DNA of 64,000 nt, taken from Nevskia sp035651715. GTDB taxonomy: Bacteria > Pseudomonadota > Gammaproteobacteria > Nevskiales > Nevskiaceae. The translations under genes were made by a program, and so were the position numbers. Of the stretch, positions 47,201 to 54,324 are shown one piece after another; the first letter of the stretch is position 1; each line of letters begins with the position of its first letter. Location of the stretch: contig DASRFD010000038.1 in the NCBI GenBank assembly GCA_035651715.1, positions 62,001 through 126,000 of the forward strand, read 5' to 3'. The notes below the pieces were generated by a model. That model was not told where the DNA came from. It saw only the letters and a program-made list of their open reading frames with translations, and did no database searches.

Positions 47201-48678
47201 GCCTTCCGGCGATGACGGCAACGCCGACCTGGACCGCCAACGACGACGCCAGCCGGCAAAAGCTGCGCGACGCGATCCGCGACGAATGCCTGGCGCAGCT
47301 GCAATTTGGGACGCGCAGCGAAATCCTGCCGGCCGGGTGGGGCGCAGGGGCGCTGCGCACCGCGGTCGCCGGCCCGGTGGCCGAGGGCATCGCCCGCGAA
47401 CTGCCCAGTTGGGCGCCGCGCGTGGCCAAGTGGGGCGGCGCGCTGTTCGACCGCGAGCGCGATCCGCAGATCGAATCGCTCGGCTTCGTCACCCTGGTGC
47501 AGGACTTCGGCGCCGAGAGCGCGGCATTCAACCTGCTGGCGGACATCGGCGGCGGTGCCACGGGGGTGTTGGGCGGCGTGGCCGCCGCCTTCGCCACCGC
47601 CAACCCGGCCCGCGCGTACGACGCCGAGCGCCAGGCCAGCCAGTACCGGGCATTCGAGAACCGCGGCGTCGAGGGGCAGTGGCTGCTCAACCTGGAGAGC
47701 GCGCTCAATCCCGGCACGCTGATCGACCTGCTGCTGGAGGTCACGGTGCGCGGCTGTTACGACGACAACCTCGCCGCCGCGGTGAAGGCCAGCCGCCAGC
47801 AGTCCGCCAACGCGCTGGCCCGGGCGCAGGCGGTGGCGTCCTCGGTCAACAAGACGCTCAACTATCCGGGCAGCCTGCCGCTGTGGGACACGGCGGCAGG
47901 GCCGGTGAAGACCATCCGCTACAGCCTGCGCGGCCACCGCGAAACGCTGCTGAAGAACGCGCTTGCCGCGCTCGACGCGCTCGGCGGCAACGCCTTCGCC
48001 GCCGACGGCCTGCCGCTCGCGGCCGACTTCGCCAGCCTCGACCGCGGCAAGCTGCCGCTGCAGCTGCTCGACCCGCTCAAGGGCATCGGCCCGAACCCGC
48101 TGAGCACGTTCACCCTGCAGTTCCAGAAGACCGCCTCGGGCTCGCCGCTGGGCGTGCTGCACACGATGCTGCCGGTATCGCTGGCCGACCTGGGCCTGGG
48201 CGCCGCCGACGCCATGTCGCAGGGCACGGTGGAAGGCCTGAGCTTCATGGTCGTGCCTTGCCCCGGCCAGAAAGACGACCCTAGCCCGACCGAGCTGCTG
48301 AAGAGCGTCACGGTGCACGACAAGCTGCTGCCCCTGCTGCCGCAATTCGATCCGCACAGCGCCGAGTACCAGCTCGACCCGAGCGGCAAGCAAAGCGTGT
48401 CGTCGGCCGCGGTCTCGCCGCCGCCGCCCCCGGCGCCGCCCGCCGGCAGCCCGCCGGCGCAGCCGAAGCTGCCGCCGCAGAACTACCTGTTCATGGCGCG
48501 CACTCCGGCCGCCACGCCGGTGACGCTTGCCGACGTGTTCGGCGGCAGCGGCTCCTCCCTGCTGCTGGACTTCGGCGACGCCATCGCCCGCGGCCGCATC
48601 TATGACGTGATCTTCAGCATCAGTGTGCGCACGCCGGTGCCGCAGCTGACGGTCAGCCCGTCGGCGGTGGCGATCTGA
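44215..48678 (+). CDS. Very large protein with Fn3 domains, function unknown
   Basis: 1487 aa from ATG 44215 with CAGGGGAATGAG upstream. No signal peptide. Residues about 90-185 and 186-285 are fibronectin type III-like (VRWTAPNDHGKPI, YTFTVTASNDDG). The middle alternates helices (VAALQAGLKTELNSILSQLE) with a Gly-rich hydrophobic block near 590-640 (MVVSFAGGPIAGWILAGIV). About residues 820-880, LVEQGFPGLYRALVVDVK then IPLTITHLG, resemble in outline the conserved FPGHYxRRIKxV region of insecticidal Tc toxin A proteins. The C-terminal 200 residues look beta-rich after a Pro linker. It stands alone. Real gene; role not known. Confidence 0.72.
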   Translation: MTPYSSTAAGSEKTIEQMLKEAVLAYPDSTEGRSLRSAVVALHVEQARDCVIRSASLPAAEAAALKDEARRLLLAAVLADKVQVEVSPAECLLDPPPDAPRDVIAATTLLGAKVRWTAPNDHGKPINGRYEVAVSPKPLLPLSLSLSGTEAQVTGLAAGTVYTFTVTASNDDGKGPVSMASNPVKIGAPAPGAPTGVTVAAQGAGQVVNWTAGSGGTPTSHLVRAYDSTKPGTVVVEQRLDGAARSATFAALAKGSYIFGVRPFGDGGFGEEAQSAVVQHTPAPAVVIPSPFGRPPLPKPDSLMLFDLGEAASTILDPSKLRLRMKPITEKAAQWRYDYLRELAANAARETIGYEQILAQLMQMTMSKVIATQNAIGPTVLKLISEASTVLEDVEQLASSPGIEGIVKKVGDAASLALALEGLIHFLIDNQPLAFWTGLFDGLIGDICHFDTDLTRTNKFLYAYFDGAGSAIIEAIKKLVAKVGQTVKDVVQPLTDSVAALQAGLKTELNSILSQLEETVVSVTAMVPGPDGTQVKQFLGNESGFSVVNDLTQAVVGAVATLVTQLQNLVMAALGNPTDLVVSIIRDCIVYPILGIMVVSFAGGPIAGWILAGIVAALGVELIRQVARWLAGPLLGVLNDVEAKVTDAVKELQAVLQKVVDLVPSPGPELKFVAANIAGLAHLLPRPFLNDVGKLVGGARNALLSQASELALTAERALGLENATAFDILKPGYSSGLSPAADLPGGLDPTLFGGMALLRDFHLLDAARTQMSNVKETVVTLRMSLFKLLGGSGNPATFAGDAANLFQTFLKGGSLLLNLNEQTLVEQGFPGLYRALVVDVKPIGLLSAATAALPILPSGIPLTITHLGTSRIRVRRDANPKAPPILLPDVLRLPLEDILSRIATPGDKPEPGPLLKTFVDDLVLAGIPADYHPADLLAPPLSDPAQDPHAILLRKMQALTAQMLTARLRALLEPALPSTAVAEIVGHWLLSYTQFGLPAMTATPTWTANDDASRQKLRDAIRDECLAQLQFGTRSEILPAGWGAGALRTAVAGPVAEGIARELPSWAPRVAKWGGALFDRERDPQIESLGFVTLVQDFGAESAAFNLLADIGGGATGVLGGVAAAFATANPARAYDAERQASQYRAFENRGVEGQWLLNLESALNPGTLIDLLLEVTVRGCYDDNLAAAVKASRQQSANALARAQAVASSVNKTLNYPGSLPLWDTAAGPVKTIRYSLRGHRETLLKNALAALDALGGNAFAADGLPLAADFASLDRGKLPLQLLDPLKGIGPNPLSTFTLQFQKTASGSPLGVLHTMLPVSLADLGLGAADAMSQGTVEGLSFMVVPCPGQKDDPSPTELLKSVTVHDKLLPLLPQFDPHSAEYQLDPSGKQSVSSAAVSPPPPPAPPAGSPPAQPKLPPQNYLFMARTPAATPVTLADVFGGSGSSLLLDFGDAIARGRIYDVIFSISVRTPVPQLTVSPSAVAI

Positions 48679-48699
48679 AGGGGTGAACCCGGGCCGTTG

Positions 48700-48733
48700 A
48701 AAAAGGAGCGCCCGGCGCACTGCCGGGCGCTCC
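48700..48733 (-). terminator. Terminator of the map operon
   Basis: GGAGCGCCCGGC and GCCGGGCGCTCC form a 12-bp perfect stem with a five-base loop. Read on the minus strand it is followed by TTTTT, so it ends the methionine aminopeptidase transcript. On the plus strand there is no T tract, though the stem may also help end the large gene. Confidence 0.82.
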
Positions 48734-48809
48734 GCCATCCGCCCGTTTCGGGGGCCGGTCATGCACCGGCTGGCCTGGCCGCGCGTGCGCCGCGGCGAGC
48801 GCCGCTCCT

Positions 48810-49601
48810 TCAGGCCGGGAGCCGGCCCGGGCCTCCAAGCATCGGCGTTTCGTCCGGACGCAGGGTCAGGACGCGGACGCCGCGCTTCGTGACCGCCACG
48901 GTGTGCTCGAACTGGGCCGACAGCGAGCCGTCGACCGTCTTCACCGTCCAGCCGTCGCGCTCGGTGCGGACGCCCGGGCCGCCCTGGTTGAGCATCGGTT
49001 CGATGGTGAAGGTCATGCCTTCGCGCAGCTCCAGGCCGGTGCCGGGCCGGCCGAAGTGCAGCACCTCCGGGGCTTCGTGCATCTCCCGGCCGATGCCGTG
49101 GCCGCAGTATTCGCGGACGACCGCATAGCCGTTGCGCCGGGCATGGCTTTCGATGGCGAAGCCGACGTCGCCCAGGGTGGCGCCGGGGCGCACGGCGCGG
49201 ATGCCCTGCCACATGGCCTCGTAGCTCTTGCGCACCAGCCGTGCCGCGGCCGGCGCGACCTCGCCCACAAGGTAGGTCTTGCTGGAATCGGCCAGGTAGT
49301 CGTTCTTCTCCAGGGTGATGTCGAAGTTGACGATGTCGCCGTCGCGCAGGATGTCCCCGGCCGACGGGACGCCGTGGCAGACCACCGAGTTCTTCGAGCT
49401 GTTGAGCGCGTACCGGTAGCCGTACTGCCCCTTGCTCGCCGGGCGCGCCGCCAGCTGCTTGACGATGTAGTCGTCGACCAGGTCGTTGACCTGCATCGTC
49501 GAAAGACCGGCGAGCGGCTGCCGGTCCAGGTGCGAAAACACCGCCGCCAGCAGCCGCCCGGACTCGGCCATCAGCTCCAGCTCCGCCGCGGACTTGGTCA
49601 T
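48810..49601 (-). CDS. map: Type I methionine aminopeptidase
   Basis: 263 aa from ATG 49601. Removes N-terminal Met from new proteins using two metal ions. The metal ligands are all visible: Asp in VNFDITLEKNDYLADSS (two), His in GHGIGREMHEAP, Glu in FTIEPML and Glu in QFEHTVAV; the substrate-binding His is in VVCHGVPS. Length and motifs are typical. It is not next to rpsB as housekeeping map often is. Instead it overlaps by four bases (ATGA) a ParD-like gene, a pairing seen in other bacteria for second copies of map. Confidence 0.9.
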   Translation of the reverse strand: MTKSAAELELMAESGRLLAAVFSHLDRQPLAGLSTMQVNDLVDDYIVKQLAARPASKGQYGYRYALNSSKNSVVCHGVPSAGDILRDGDIVNFDITLEKNDYLADSSKTYLVGEVAPAAARLVRKSYEAMWQGIRAVRPGATLGDVGFAIESHARRNGYAVVREYCGHGIGREMHEAPEVLHFGRPGTGLELREGMTFTIEPMLNQGGPGVRTERDGWTVKTVDGSLSAQFEHTVAVTKRGVRVLTLRPDETPMLGGPGRLPA

Positions 49602-49807
49602 CCGGCGGACAGGCGTGCCGGGATGCGGACGCCGGCACCCTTCAGCTCGCGCGCGGCGATTTCGTTGAACGTGAGCTTCGGATTCATCTCGCACAACATG
49701 CCGAGCCGGATCCAGAAGGCCGCCTGCGCGTTGATCGAGCGGCACGACACCTTGCTGGCGCGGCGCAGCTGGTCGTGCAGCTCGTCTTCGATGTTGACGA
49801 TGCCCAT
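49598..49807 (-). CDS. ParD-like ribbon-helix-helix protein coupled to map
   Basis: 69 aa from ATG 49807. An N-terminal strand and two helices (MGIVNIEDELHDQLRRASKV, then INAQAAFWIRLGMLCE) fit a ribbon-helix-helix fold of the ParD-like family (PF11903). The short C-terminal region KLTFNEIAARELKGAG is also typical. RHH proteins bind DNA as dimers; a 30-bp AT-rich palindromic sequence directly upstream is the obvious operator. No ParE toxin follows: the partner is a methionine aminopeptidase, so the unit is not a classical toxin-antitoxin pair. Confidence 0.8.
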   Translation of the reverse strand: MGIVNIEDELHDQLRRASKVSCRSINAQAAFWIRLGMLCEMNPKLTFNEIAARELKGAGVRIPARLSAG

Positions 49808-49825
49808 GGCTCCATCCTCTCCCGG

Positions 49826-49855
49826 TATATACGAATCATATATTGATCGTATATA
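49826..49855 (-). promoter_or_regulatory. AT-rich palindromic operator/promoter of the parD-like/map operon
   Basis: TATATACGA (49826-49834) and TCGTATATA (49847-49855) are perfect 9-bp inverted repeats separated by 12 bp that contain ATCA and TGAT. The island of AT in a GC-rich context ends 19 bp before the ParD-like start and also offers TATA-like -10 elements. Autoregulation by the ribbon-helix-helix protein is the simple reading. Confidence 0.7.
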
Positions 49856-49941
49856 GGCGTCCATGGCCCTGCGCGCGCCGCCGCCTGCTGGCGCCGGCGG
49901 TCCTCGCCTGATGGCGGCGCCCGGAGCCCCGGGCGCGCCGC

Positions 49942-50355
49942 TCACCTCACATCGAAAAACGTCGGTGCCGAATAGCGCTGCCTGCAACCGCCTGCGCCGC
50001 CGGACTCCGTGTCCTCGTCGGACGTCCAGACAATGTTGTAGACAGTGCCTGGCGCCGGCTCGCGTCCCTGCGGGTCGGTCAGCTTCACGCCGCCGGTGAG
50101 GTCGTGGTCGTTGAGGATCTCGGCGTAGGTCACGCCCTTGATGGTGTGCACCGGCTTGCCGCCGGCCGTGCTGTCCACCACCGGGCGGTTGAGGGCCTTG
50201 GAGGCGCGGGTCCAGGGTTCCAGGCCGGCGCAGTCGCTGGCCGCGGCGGGAGGGTCCGCGGCCGCCGCCGGCGCCGGCTGTGCCTGCGGCGGCGGGGCGG
50301 CGGCGCAGCTCGCGAGCAGGAGCAGGATGGGCAGCCCTGAAAGGTTCGCCTTCAT
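49942..50355 (-). CDS. Small lipoprotein of unknown function
   Basis: 137 aa from ATG 50355. The lipobox LLASC puts the lipidated Cys at about residue 17. A Pro/Ala-rich spacer is followed by a compact domain with SDCAGLEPWTRASKAL, LNDHDLTGGVKLTDPQGR and TVYNIVWTSDED. It ends with CRQRYSAPTFFDVR. Two Cys (in DCAG and GGCR) may form a disulfide. I do not recognise the family. It is divergent from the small DUF3309-like gene. Confidence 0.65.
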   Translation of the reverse strand: MKANLSGLPILLLLASCAAAPPPQAQPAPAAAADPPAAASDCAGLEPWTRASKALNRPVVDSTAGGKPVHTIKGVTYAEILNDHDLTGGVKLTDPQGREPAPGTVYNIVWTSDEDTESGGAGGCRQRYSAPTFFDVR

Positions 50356-50562
50356 GTTCGGTCCTCGAGGATGCTCGAAGGATTCGAGCCGGGCTGATCT
50401 TGGCCGAACTGCGCCGGGCAAATCAATCGGCGCGGCCGCGCCGCGTTCGCGGCGGGCGCCGCTTTGTACGCCGGCGTACCCAGCGGCACGGCCGGCACGC
50501 GGCGCCGAACGCGCCGCCGCGGCGGCGGTCATAACTGTAGACAAACACATGGAGCATGCGAC

Positions 50563-50736
50563 ATGGACGTGCTGCTCGTGGTGATCCTGCTGTTGCTGCT
50601 GTTCGGTGGCGGCGGCGGTCTGTACTGGGGCTTTGGCGCCGGCTGGGGCATCGGGCCGGTGGGCCTGCTCGTGGTGGTGGTGGTGGTGGCCTACCTGCTT
50701 TACGGCTACCGGGGGCGGCGGGGCCCGCCGTTGTAG
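50563..50736 (+). CDS. DUF3309-like small membrane protein
   Basis: 57 aa from ATG 50563. Two hydrophobic stretches (MDVLLVVILLLLLFGGGGG and GPVGLLVVVVVVAYLLYG) flank YWGFGAGWGI. The pattern of a Leu/Ile stretch, Gly/Trp turn and second hydrophobic stretch is that of DUF3309 proteins, short membrane proteins often found among stress-response genes. Function unknown. The iron-permease-like gene begins 120 bp downstream. Confidence 0.6.
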   Translation: MDVLLVVILLLLLFGGGGGLYWGFGAGWGIGPVGLLVVVVVVAYLLYGYRGRRGPPL

Positions 50737-50856
50737 GACTGCGCGGCGCGGGCGGGCCCGGCCCGCCTCGCGCTGCGCGCCTGCGCCCGGACGGGCCGCC
50801 GCCGGCCGGGCGCCGCGGTCCCGCGGCCGCACCGGCCGCATTCGAGGAGACGGCCG

Positions 50857-51252
50857 ATGAGAGCCCGTTTCGCCAGATTCGCCCAATGGATCGCCCGGCT
50901 GTCGGGCCAGCCGCTCACCTTCGTCGTCGTCACCCTGCTCATCGTCATATGGGCGGCGACCGGGCCGGTGTTCGGCTTCTCGGACACCTGGCAGCTGGTG
51001 GTCAACACCGCCACCAGCGTCATCACCTTCCTGATGGTGTTCATCATCCAGAACACGCAGAACCGCGATACGGCGGCGATGCACATCAAGCTCGACGAGT
51101 TGATCCGCTCCATCGACCAGGCGCAGAACCTGCTGCTCGACCTGGAGGACCTCGACGAGGAAAACCTGGAGAAGATCCGCGATCAATACCGGCAGCTGGC
51201 GGAACGGGCCCGCGGGCGCAGGCGGACCGGCGGCGCCTCGGTGACCGGCTAG
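50857..51252 (+). CDS. Low-affinity iron permease family protein
   Basis: 131 aa from ATG 50857 with GAGGAGA upstream. Two hydrophobic helices (LTFVVVTLLIVIWAATGPVFGF and WQLVVNTATSVITFLMVFIIQ) are followed by NTQNRDTAAMHIKLDELIRSI, the signature of the PF04120 family named after the yeast Fet4 permease. Bacterial members are small and their transport activity is not established. The C-terminal half is a charged helix (DLEDLDEENLEKIRDQYRQL). Its TAG stop is directly followed by hairpin element B. Confidence 0.83.
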   Translation: MRARFARFAQWIARLSGQPLTFVVVTLLIVIWAATGPVFGFSDTWQLVVNTATSVITFLMVFIIQNTQNRDTAAMHIKLDELIRSIDQAQNLLLDLEDLDEENLEKIRDQYRQLAERARGRRRTGGASVTG

Positions 51253-51304
51253 GGCCTGTTAACGTTATTTCGATCGCAGCGAATCGAAACAGCGTTAACA
51301 GGCC
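51253..51304. repeat. Hairpin element B (GGCCTGTTAACG family)
   Basis: Perfect 12-bp arms GGCCTGTTAACG (51253-51264) and CGTTAACAGGCC (51293-51304). Inside them a second perfect stem, TTTCGAT/ATCGAAA, closes a short loop. It begins on the base after the preceding TAG stop, exactly like element A at 33895. Differences between the two arms are C/T transitions, some compensatory. Confidence 0.78.
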
Positions 51305-51391
51305 GCACGCCGCGATGCGGATTGCCGGAACCTCCCGGCGCGGCGGCGAGTCTTGAAAATGGCGGCGCCGTAACGCCGCCGGCCAGGACCC

Positions 51392-51964
51392 GTGAAAAGC
51401 GCGCTACTCGTCATCGACGTCATCAACGATTTCGACTTCCCCGGCGGCGACGAGCTGCTGGCGGAGTCGCGCCGCACCGCCCCGGCCCTGGCCGGCCTGC
51501 TGGCGGCGGCCCGGCAGGCGGGGGAACCGGTGATCTATGCCAACGACAATCTCGGCCGCTGGCACGCGGATTTCCGGCGGGTCTGCGAGCACTGCGGCCG
51601 GCCGGAGGCGAAGGGGGCGGATTTCGTGCGCGGGCTGCTGCCGGCCGGCAGCGACTACTTCATCCTCAAGCCCAAGCATTCCGCCTTTTATGCCAGCTCG
51701 CTGGAGCCGCTGCTGCAGCACTTGGAGGTGCGGCGGCTGTGGCTGGCGGGCATCGCCGGCGACGGCTGCGTGCTGTGCACGGCCGCCGATGCGCACATGC
51801 GCGACTACCGCGTGTCGGTGGTCGCGGACTGCACCGCCTCGATCACCCCGGAACGGAACCGGCGGGCCCTGGAGCATCTGCGGGTGGCGCTGGGGCAGGA
51901 GCTGCTGTCGGCCGCGGCGCTGCGGCAGGCCTGGGCCGAAGGGGGCGCCGGTGCCGCGGCGTAG
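51392..51964 (+). CDS. Isochorismatase-family cysteine hydrolase
   Basis: 190 aa from GTG 51392. The catalytic Asp is in LLVIDVINDFDFPG, the Lys in FILKPKHSAFY and the nucleophilic Cys in GDGCVLCTAADAHMRDY. This triad is shared by nicotinamidases, isochorismatases and ureido/amide hydrolases, and the sequence does not pick one. It overlaps the next gene by 14 bp. Being followed by a small HTH protein suggests a regulated amide-hydrolysis function, which is inference. Confidence 0.85.
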   Translation: MKSALLVIDVINDFDFPGGDELLAESRRTAPALAGLLAAARQAGEPVIYANDNLGRWHADFRRVCEHCGRPEAKGADFVRGLLPAGSDYFILKPKHSAFYASSLEPLLQHLEVRRLWLAGIAGDGCVLCTAADAHMRDYRVSVVADCTASITPERNRRALEHLRVALGQELLSAAALRQAWAEGGAGAAA

Positions 51965-52223
51965 CGCGGGCGAGGCGGCGCCCTTCGCGCTCTCCGACGA
52001 GATGCGGGAGCAGCTGCAGCGGCTGCTGCGGTCGAAGGCGGCGGGCAGCAAGGCGGCGAAGAAGATCCGCGGCCTGCTGCTGCTGGCCGAAGGCCTGCCG
52101 GTCGGCGTCATCGCCCGGCGCATGCAGGTGGCGCCGTCGACGGTGCTCTACTGGCGGCAGGCGTTCGAAGCGCGTGGCCTCGGCGCCCTGTCCGGCCCGG
52201 CCGCCGGCGGCCCGCGCAAGTAG
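51951..52223 (+). CDS. Small HTH protein, IS630-transposase-N-terminus-like
   Basis: 90 aa from GTG 51951, overlapping the isochorismatase gene. IRGLLLLAEGLPVGVIARRM, then QVAPSTVLYWRQAFEARGLGAL, is an HTH of the kind found at the N-terminus of IS630-type transposases and in stand-alone regulators. No transposase catalytic domain or terminal inverted repeats are present. It is more likely a domesticated DNA-binding protein coupled to the hydrolase than an insertion-sequence fragment, but either is possible. Confidence 0.6.
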   Translation: MPRRSAGEAAPFALSDEMREQLQRLLRSKAAGSKAAKKIRGLLLLAEGLPVGVIARRMQVAPSTVLYWRQAFEARGLGALSGPAAGGPRK

Positions 52224-52307
52224 TATTTCCTATTTTGCGGCGGCCGCGTTGCCGCTAGATTCCGTGCGCTGCGTGTCATGTGCGACTTCCGGGGGAGGAA
52301 TTCGGTC

Positions 52308-52592
52308 ATGGACAACGAGATCATGGTGCGGCTGGTCTGGCAGAAACTGGCGCGCGGCGACCTGCCCCGGGCCCTGCCCAAGAGCACCTGGGGCGGCCGC
52401 TGCCGGGAGCGCCACCCCTGCGCGGCCTGCGACCAGGCCATCGAGGCCGGCGCGATGGAGGTCGAGGCGGACTGCGTCGACGGCGTCACCCGCCACTATC
52501 ACGGCCTCTGTTACCGGACCCTGGAGTCGGCACGCCTGCAGCTGGCCGGGCAGTCGGCCGTCGCGCCGCCCCGGCGCGACCGCGGCTTCTGA
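52308..52592 (+). CDS. Small Cys/His protein, possible zinc-binding, unknown function
   Basis: 94 aa from ATG 52308, chosen for GGGGGAGG ten bases upstream; an ATG at 52278 is weaker. It contains HPCAACDQAI and, further on, HYHGLCYRTLESAR, so a CxxC...HxxxC cluster could bind zinc. The N-terminus VRLVWQKLARGDLP is helical. The Hsp20 gene follows 84 bp downstream. Small proteins of this shape occur in many proteobacteria without assigned function. Confidence 0.62.
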   Translation: MDNEIMVRLVWQKLARGDLPRALPKSTWGGRCRERHPCAACDQAIEAGAMEVEADCVDGVTRHYHGLCYRTLESARLQLAGQSAVAPPRRDRGF

Positions 52593-52676
52593 CCCTCTTG
52601 AACGCGCGGGCGGCGACCATAAGAACGCGCTTGCGGGGGACTGGCCCCGCGCACCACGATCAAGGAGGGTAATGAG

Positions 52677-53117
52677 ATGTCGTCGATCATTCGTTACGAA
52701 CCCTGGTCCATGCACCGGGAACTGCTGAACGAGTTCAACCGCTTTTTCGAGCGGGCCAGCAACCAGGACGGCTCCAGCGGCGCGACCGCCGATTGGGTGC
52801 CGGCCGTGGATATCGAGGAACACCCCGACCGCTTCGTCATCTATGCCGACGTGCCCGGCGTCGATCCGCAGGGCATCGACATCACGCTGGAGCAGGGCCA
52901 GCTCACGCTGTCCGGCGCGCGCGAGCGCGCGGCCGAGCAGGCCGGCGTCGAGGGCCGCCGCGTCGAGCGCGCCAGCGGCCGCTTCTTCCGCCGCTTCACC
53001 CTGCCGGACACGGCCGACGGCGAGGCGGTCTCGGCCCGCGGCGCCAACGGCGTGCTGGAAGTGGTGATTCCCAAGCGCCAGGCGGCGCAGCCGCGCCGCA
53101 TTGCGGTGACGCACTGA
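52677..53117 (+). CDS. Hsp20/alpha-crystallin small heat-shock protein
   Basis: 146 aa from ATG 52677 with AAGGAGGGTAATGAG upstream. The alpha-crystallin domain runs from WVPAVDIEEHPDRFVIYADVPG to the end, including GQLTLSGARE, ASGRFFRRFTLPD and the AxGVLxVxxPK motif as ANGVLEVVIPK. An I-x-V-like end (RRIAVTH) is present for oligomer contacts. It is an ATP-independent holdase for unfolding proteins. No ROSE-type RNA thermometer was recognised in its leader. Confidence 0.9.
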   Translation: MSSIIRYEPWSMHRELLNEFNRFFERASNQDGSSGATADWVPAVDIEEHPDRFVIYADVPGVDPQGIDITLEQGQLTLSGARERAAEQAGVEGRRVERASGRFFRRFTLPDTADGEAVSARGANGVLEVVIPKRQAAQPRRIAVTH

Positions 53118-53255
53118 CAGGAGCCTCCGCGCCGGTCTCGCGCGGGCGGGGGGCATCCCCCGCGCGGGACAGGCGGTGCCGGCGCCGACCGCGCCCGGAT
53201 CCGCAAGCGGAGGGCGCGGTCCCGGCGGCGTCGCCGTGCGCGCGGGCAGTCACGT

Positions 53256-53534
53256 ATGCGCTACACCACGATCGAGCAGGATTTCCGCAGCGGCCTGGCG
53301 CTGCTGCGCGATGGCGAAGACCCGCCGCGGTACTACATCCGCCAGGGCCGGCGGCTGGAGCTCATCGCCATCGGCAACGAGAACGCGGCGCGCAGCCGCT
53401 TCGGCGTGCGGTGCAGCCGCGCCCGGCAGGGATACGCGGCACCGGCTTCGGGGCCGCCGGGGGCCATGCCTCCGCCCTCCCTGGCGAACTACCGGCGGCC
53501 GGGCGAGGCCCTGCCCCAGCAGGAGATGGGCTGA
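53256..53534 (+). CDS. Hypothetical small protein
   Basis: 92 aa from ATG 53256, with no clear ribosome-binding site. The first 50 residues are protein-like (MRYTTIEQDFRSGLALLRDG, YYIRQGRRLELIAIGNEN). The rest is Pro/Ala-rich and probably disordered. A strong terminator lies 25 bp after its stop, which supports a transcribed unit, perhaps with the Hsp20 gene. I recognise no family. Confidence 0.48.
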   Translation: MRYTTIEQDFRSGLALLRDGEDPPRYYIRQGRRLELIAIGNENAARSRFGVRCSRARQGYAAPASGPPGAMPPPSLANYRRPGEALPQQEMG

Positions 53535-53558
53535 GGGTTCGCCGGCCGCCAGGCTGAA

Positions 53559-53601
53559 GGCATCCCGCCGGCACGGCGCCGGCGGGATGCCGGTACTTTT
53601 G
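53559..53601 (+). terminator. Strong rho-independent terminator
   Basis: GGCATCCCGCCGGC (53559-53572) and GCCGGCGGGATGCC (53578-53591) form a 14-bp perfect stem with a five-base loop, followed within a few bases by TTTT. It ends the small gene at 53256 and probably the Hsp20 transcript. Confidence 0.82.
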
Positions 53602-53746
53602 TCGCGTGCAGCGAAGCCGCGGGCCGCACGGCCTGCCGGCGTCCGCGGGTGCGGTTCCATCCGACCTTGAGGGCGTGCTCCCGGCGGCGACACGCCGCCG
53701 ATGATCTGCTTCTGATTGGCGAAGCCGGCGGCGCCGCAAGTCCCGC

Positions 53747-54136
53747 TCAGTCCTTCGACCGGTTCAGCGCCACCGCGGCGCGGATCAGCGCCTTGAAGGC
53801 CTCGGCATCCAGCTCGTCGCCTTCGTGCAGGTCGATGGCGCGGCGGGTATTGCCGTCGAGGCTGGAGTTGAACAGCTTCTTCGGGTCCTTGAGGGCGGCG
53901 CCCTTGGCGAAGGTGAGCTTGACCGCGGCCTTGTAGGACTCGCCGGTGCAGAGGATGCCGTCGCGGGACCAGACCGGCACGTTCCACTTCCATTCCTCGA
54001 CGATGGCCGGGTCGGCCTGCCGGATCAGGGTGCGGACGCGGGCGAGGGTCTGGCCGCGCCAGCCGGCGAGCTCGTCGACGCGGGCGTCGATCATGTCGGA
54101 CGCGGTCCGGCCCGGGGGGATGGGGCTCTTCTTCAT
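53747..54136 (-). CDS. DUF1801 (YdhG-like) protein
   Basis: 129 aa from ATG 54136 with AAGGAG upstream. WRGQTLARVRTLIRQADPAIVEEWKWNVPVWSRDG contains the DUF1801 core (helix, then W.Y/W..P.W), and YKAAVKLTFAKGAALKDPKKLFN is the second half. Structures of this family show a small alpha-beta fold; the function is unknown. It is divergent from the AraC-type gene at 54325. Confidence 0.82.
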   Translation of the reverse strand: MKKSPIPPGRTASDMIDARVDELAGWRGQTLARVRTLIRQADPAIVEEWKWNVPVWSRDGILCTGESYKAAVKLTFAKGAALKDPKKLFNSSLDGNTRRAIDLHEGDELDAEAFKALIRAAVALNRSKD

Positions 54137-54324
54137 GCGGAAGCAACTCCTTGTGGGCGTGCCGGGACGATTCTAGCGGCTGCCGGCACCGGCGCGCTCC
54201 CGCGATCGGTGCCGCAGGGGGAGTGCGCATGGGCGCCTCGCCTGCCGCAGACGGGCCGGTACCTGGGAGTCCGGGCGGTTGCTATATTCGGCTGCCACCA
54301 TGACCCCGTTGCGGCGTCCCCCAC

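Noticed and set aside
45037..49638. 1533-codon minus-strand open frame
   Set aside because: Antisense to the Fn3 protein and out of frame with map; no domain is recognisable.
51951..52223. IS630-family insertion sequence
   Set aside because: Only an HTH domain is present; no DDE domain and no terminal inverted repeats were found.
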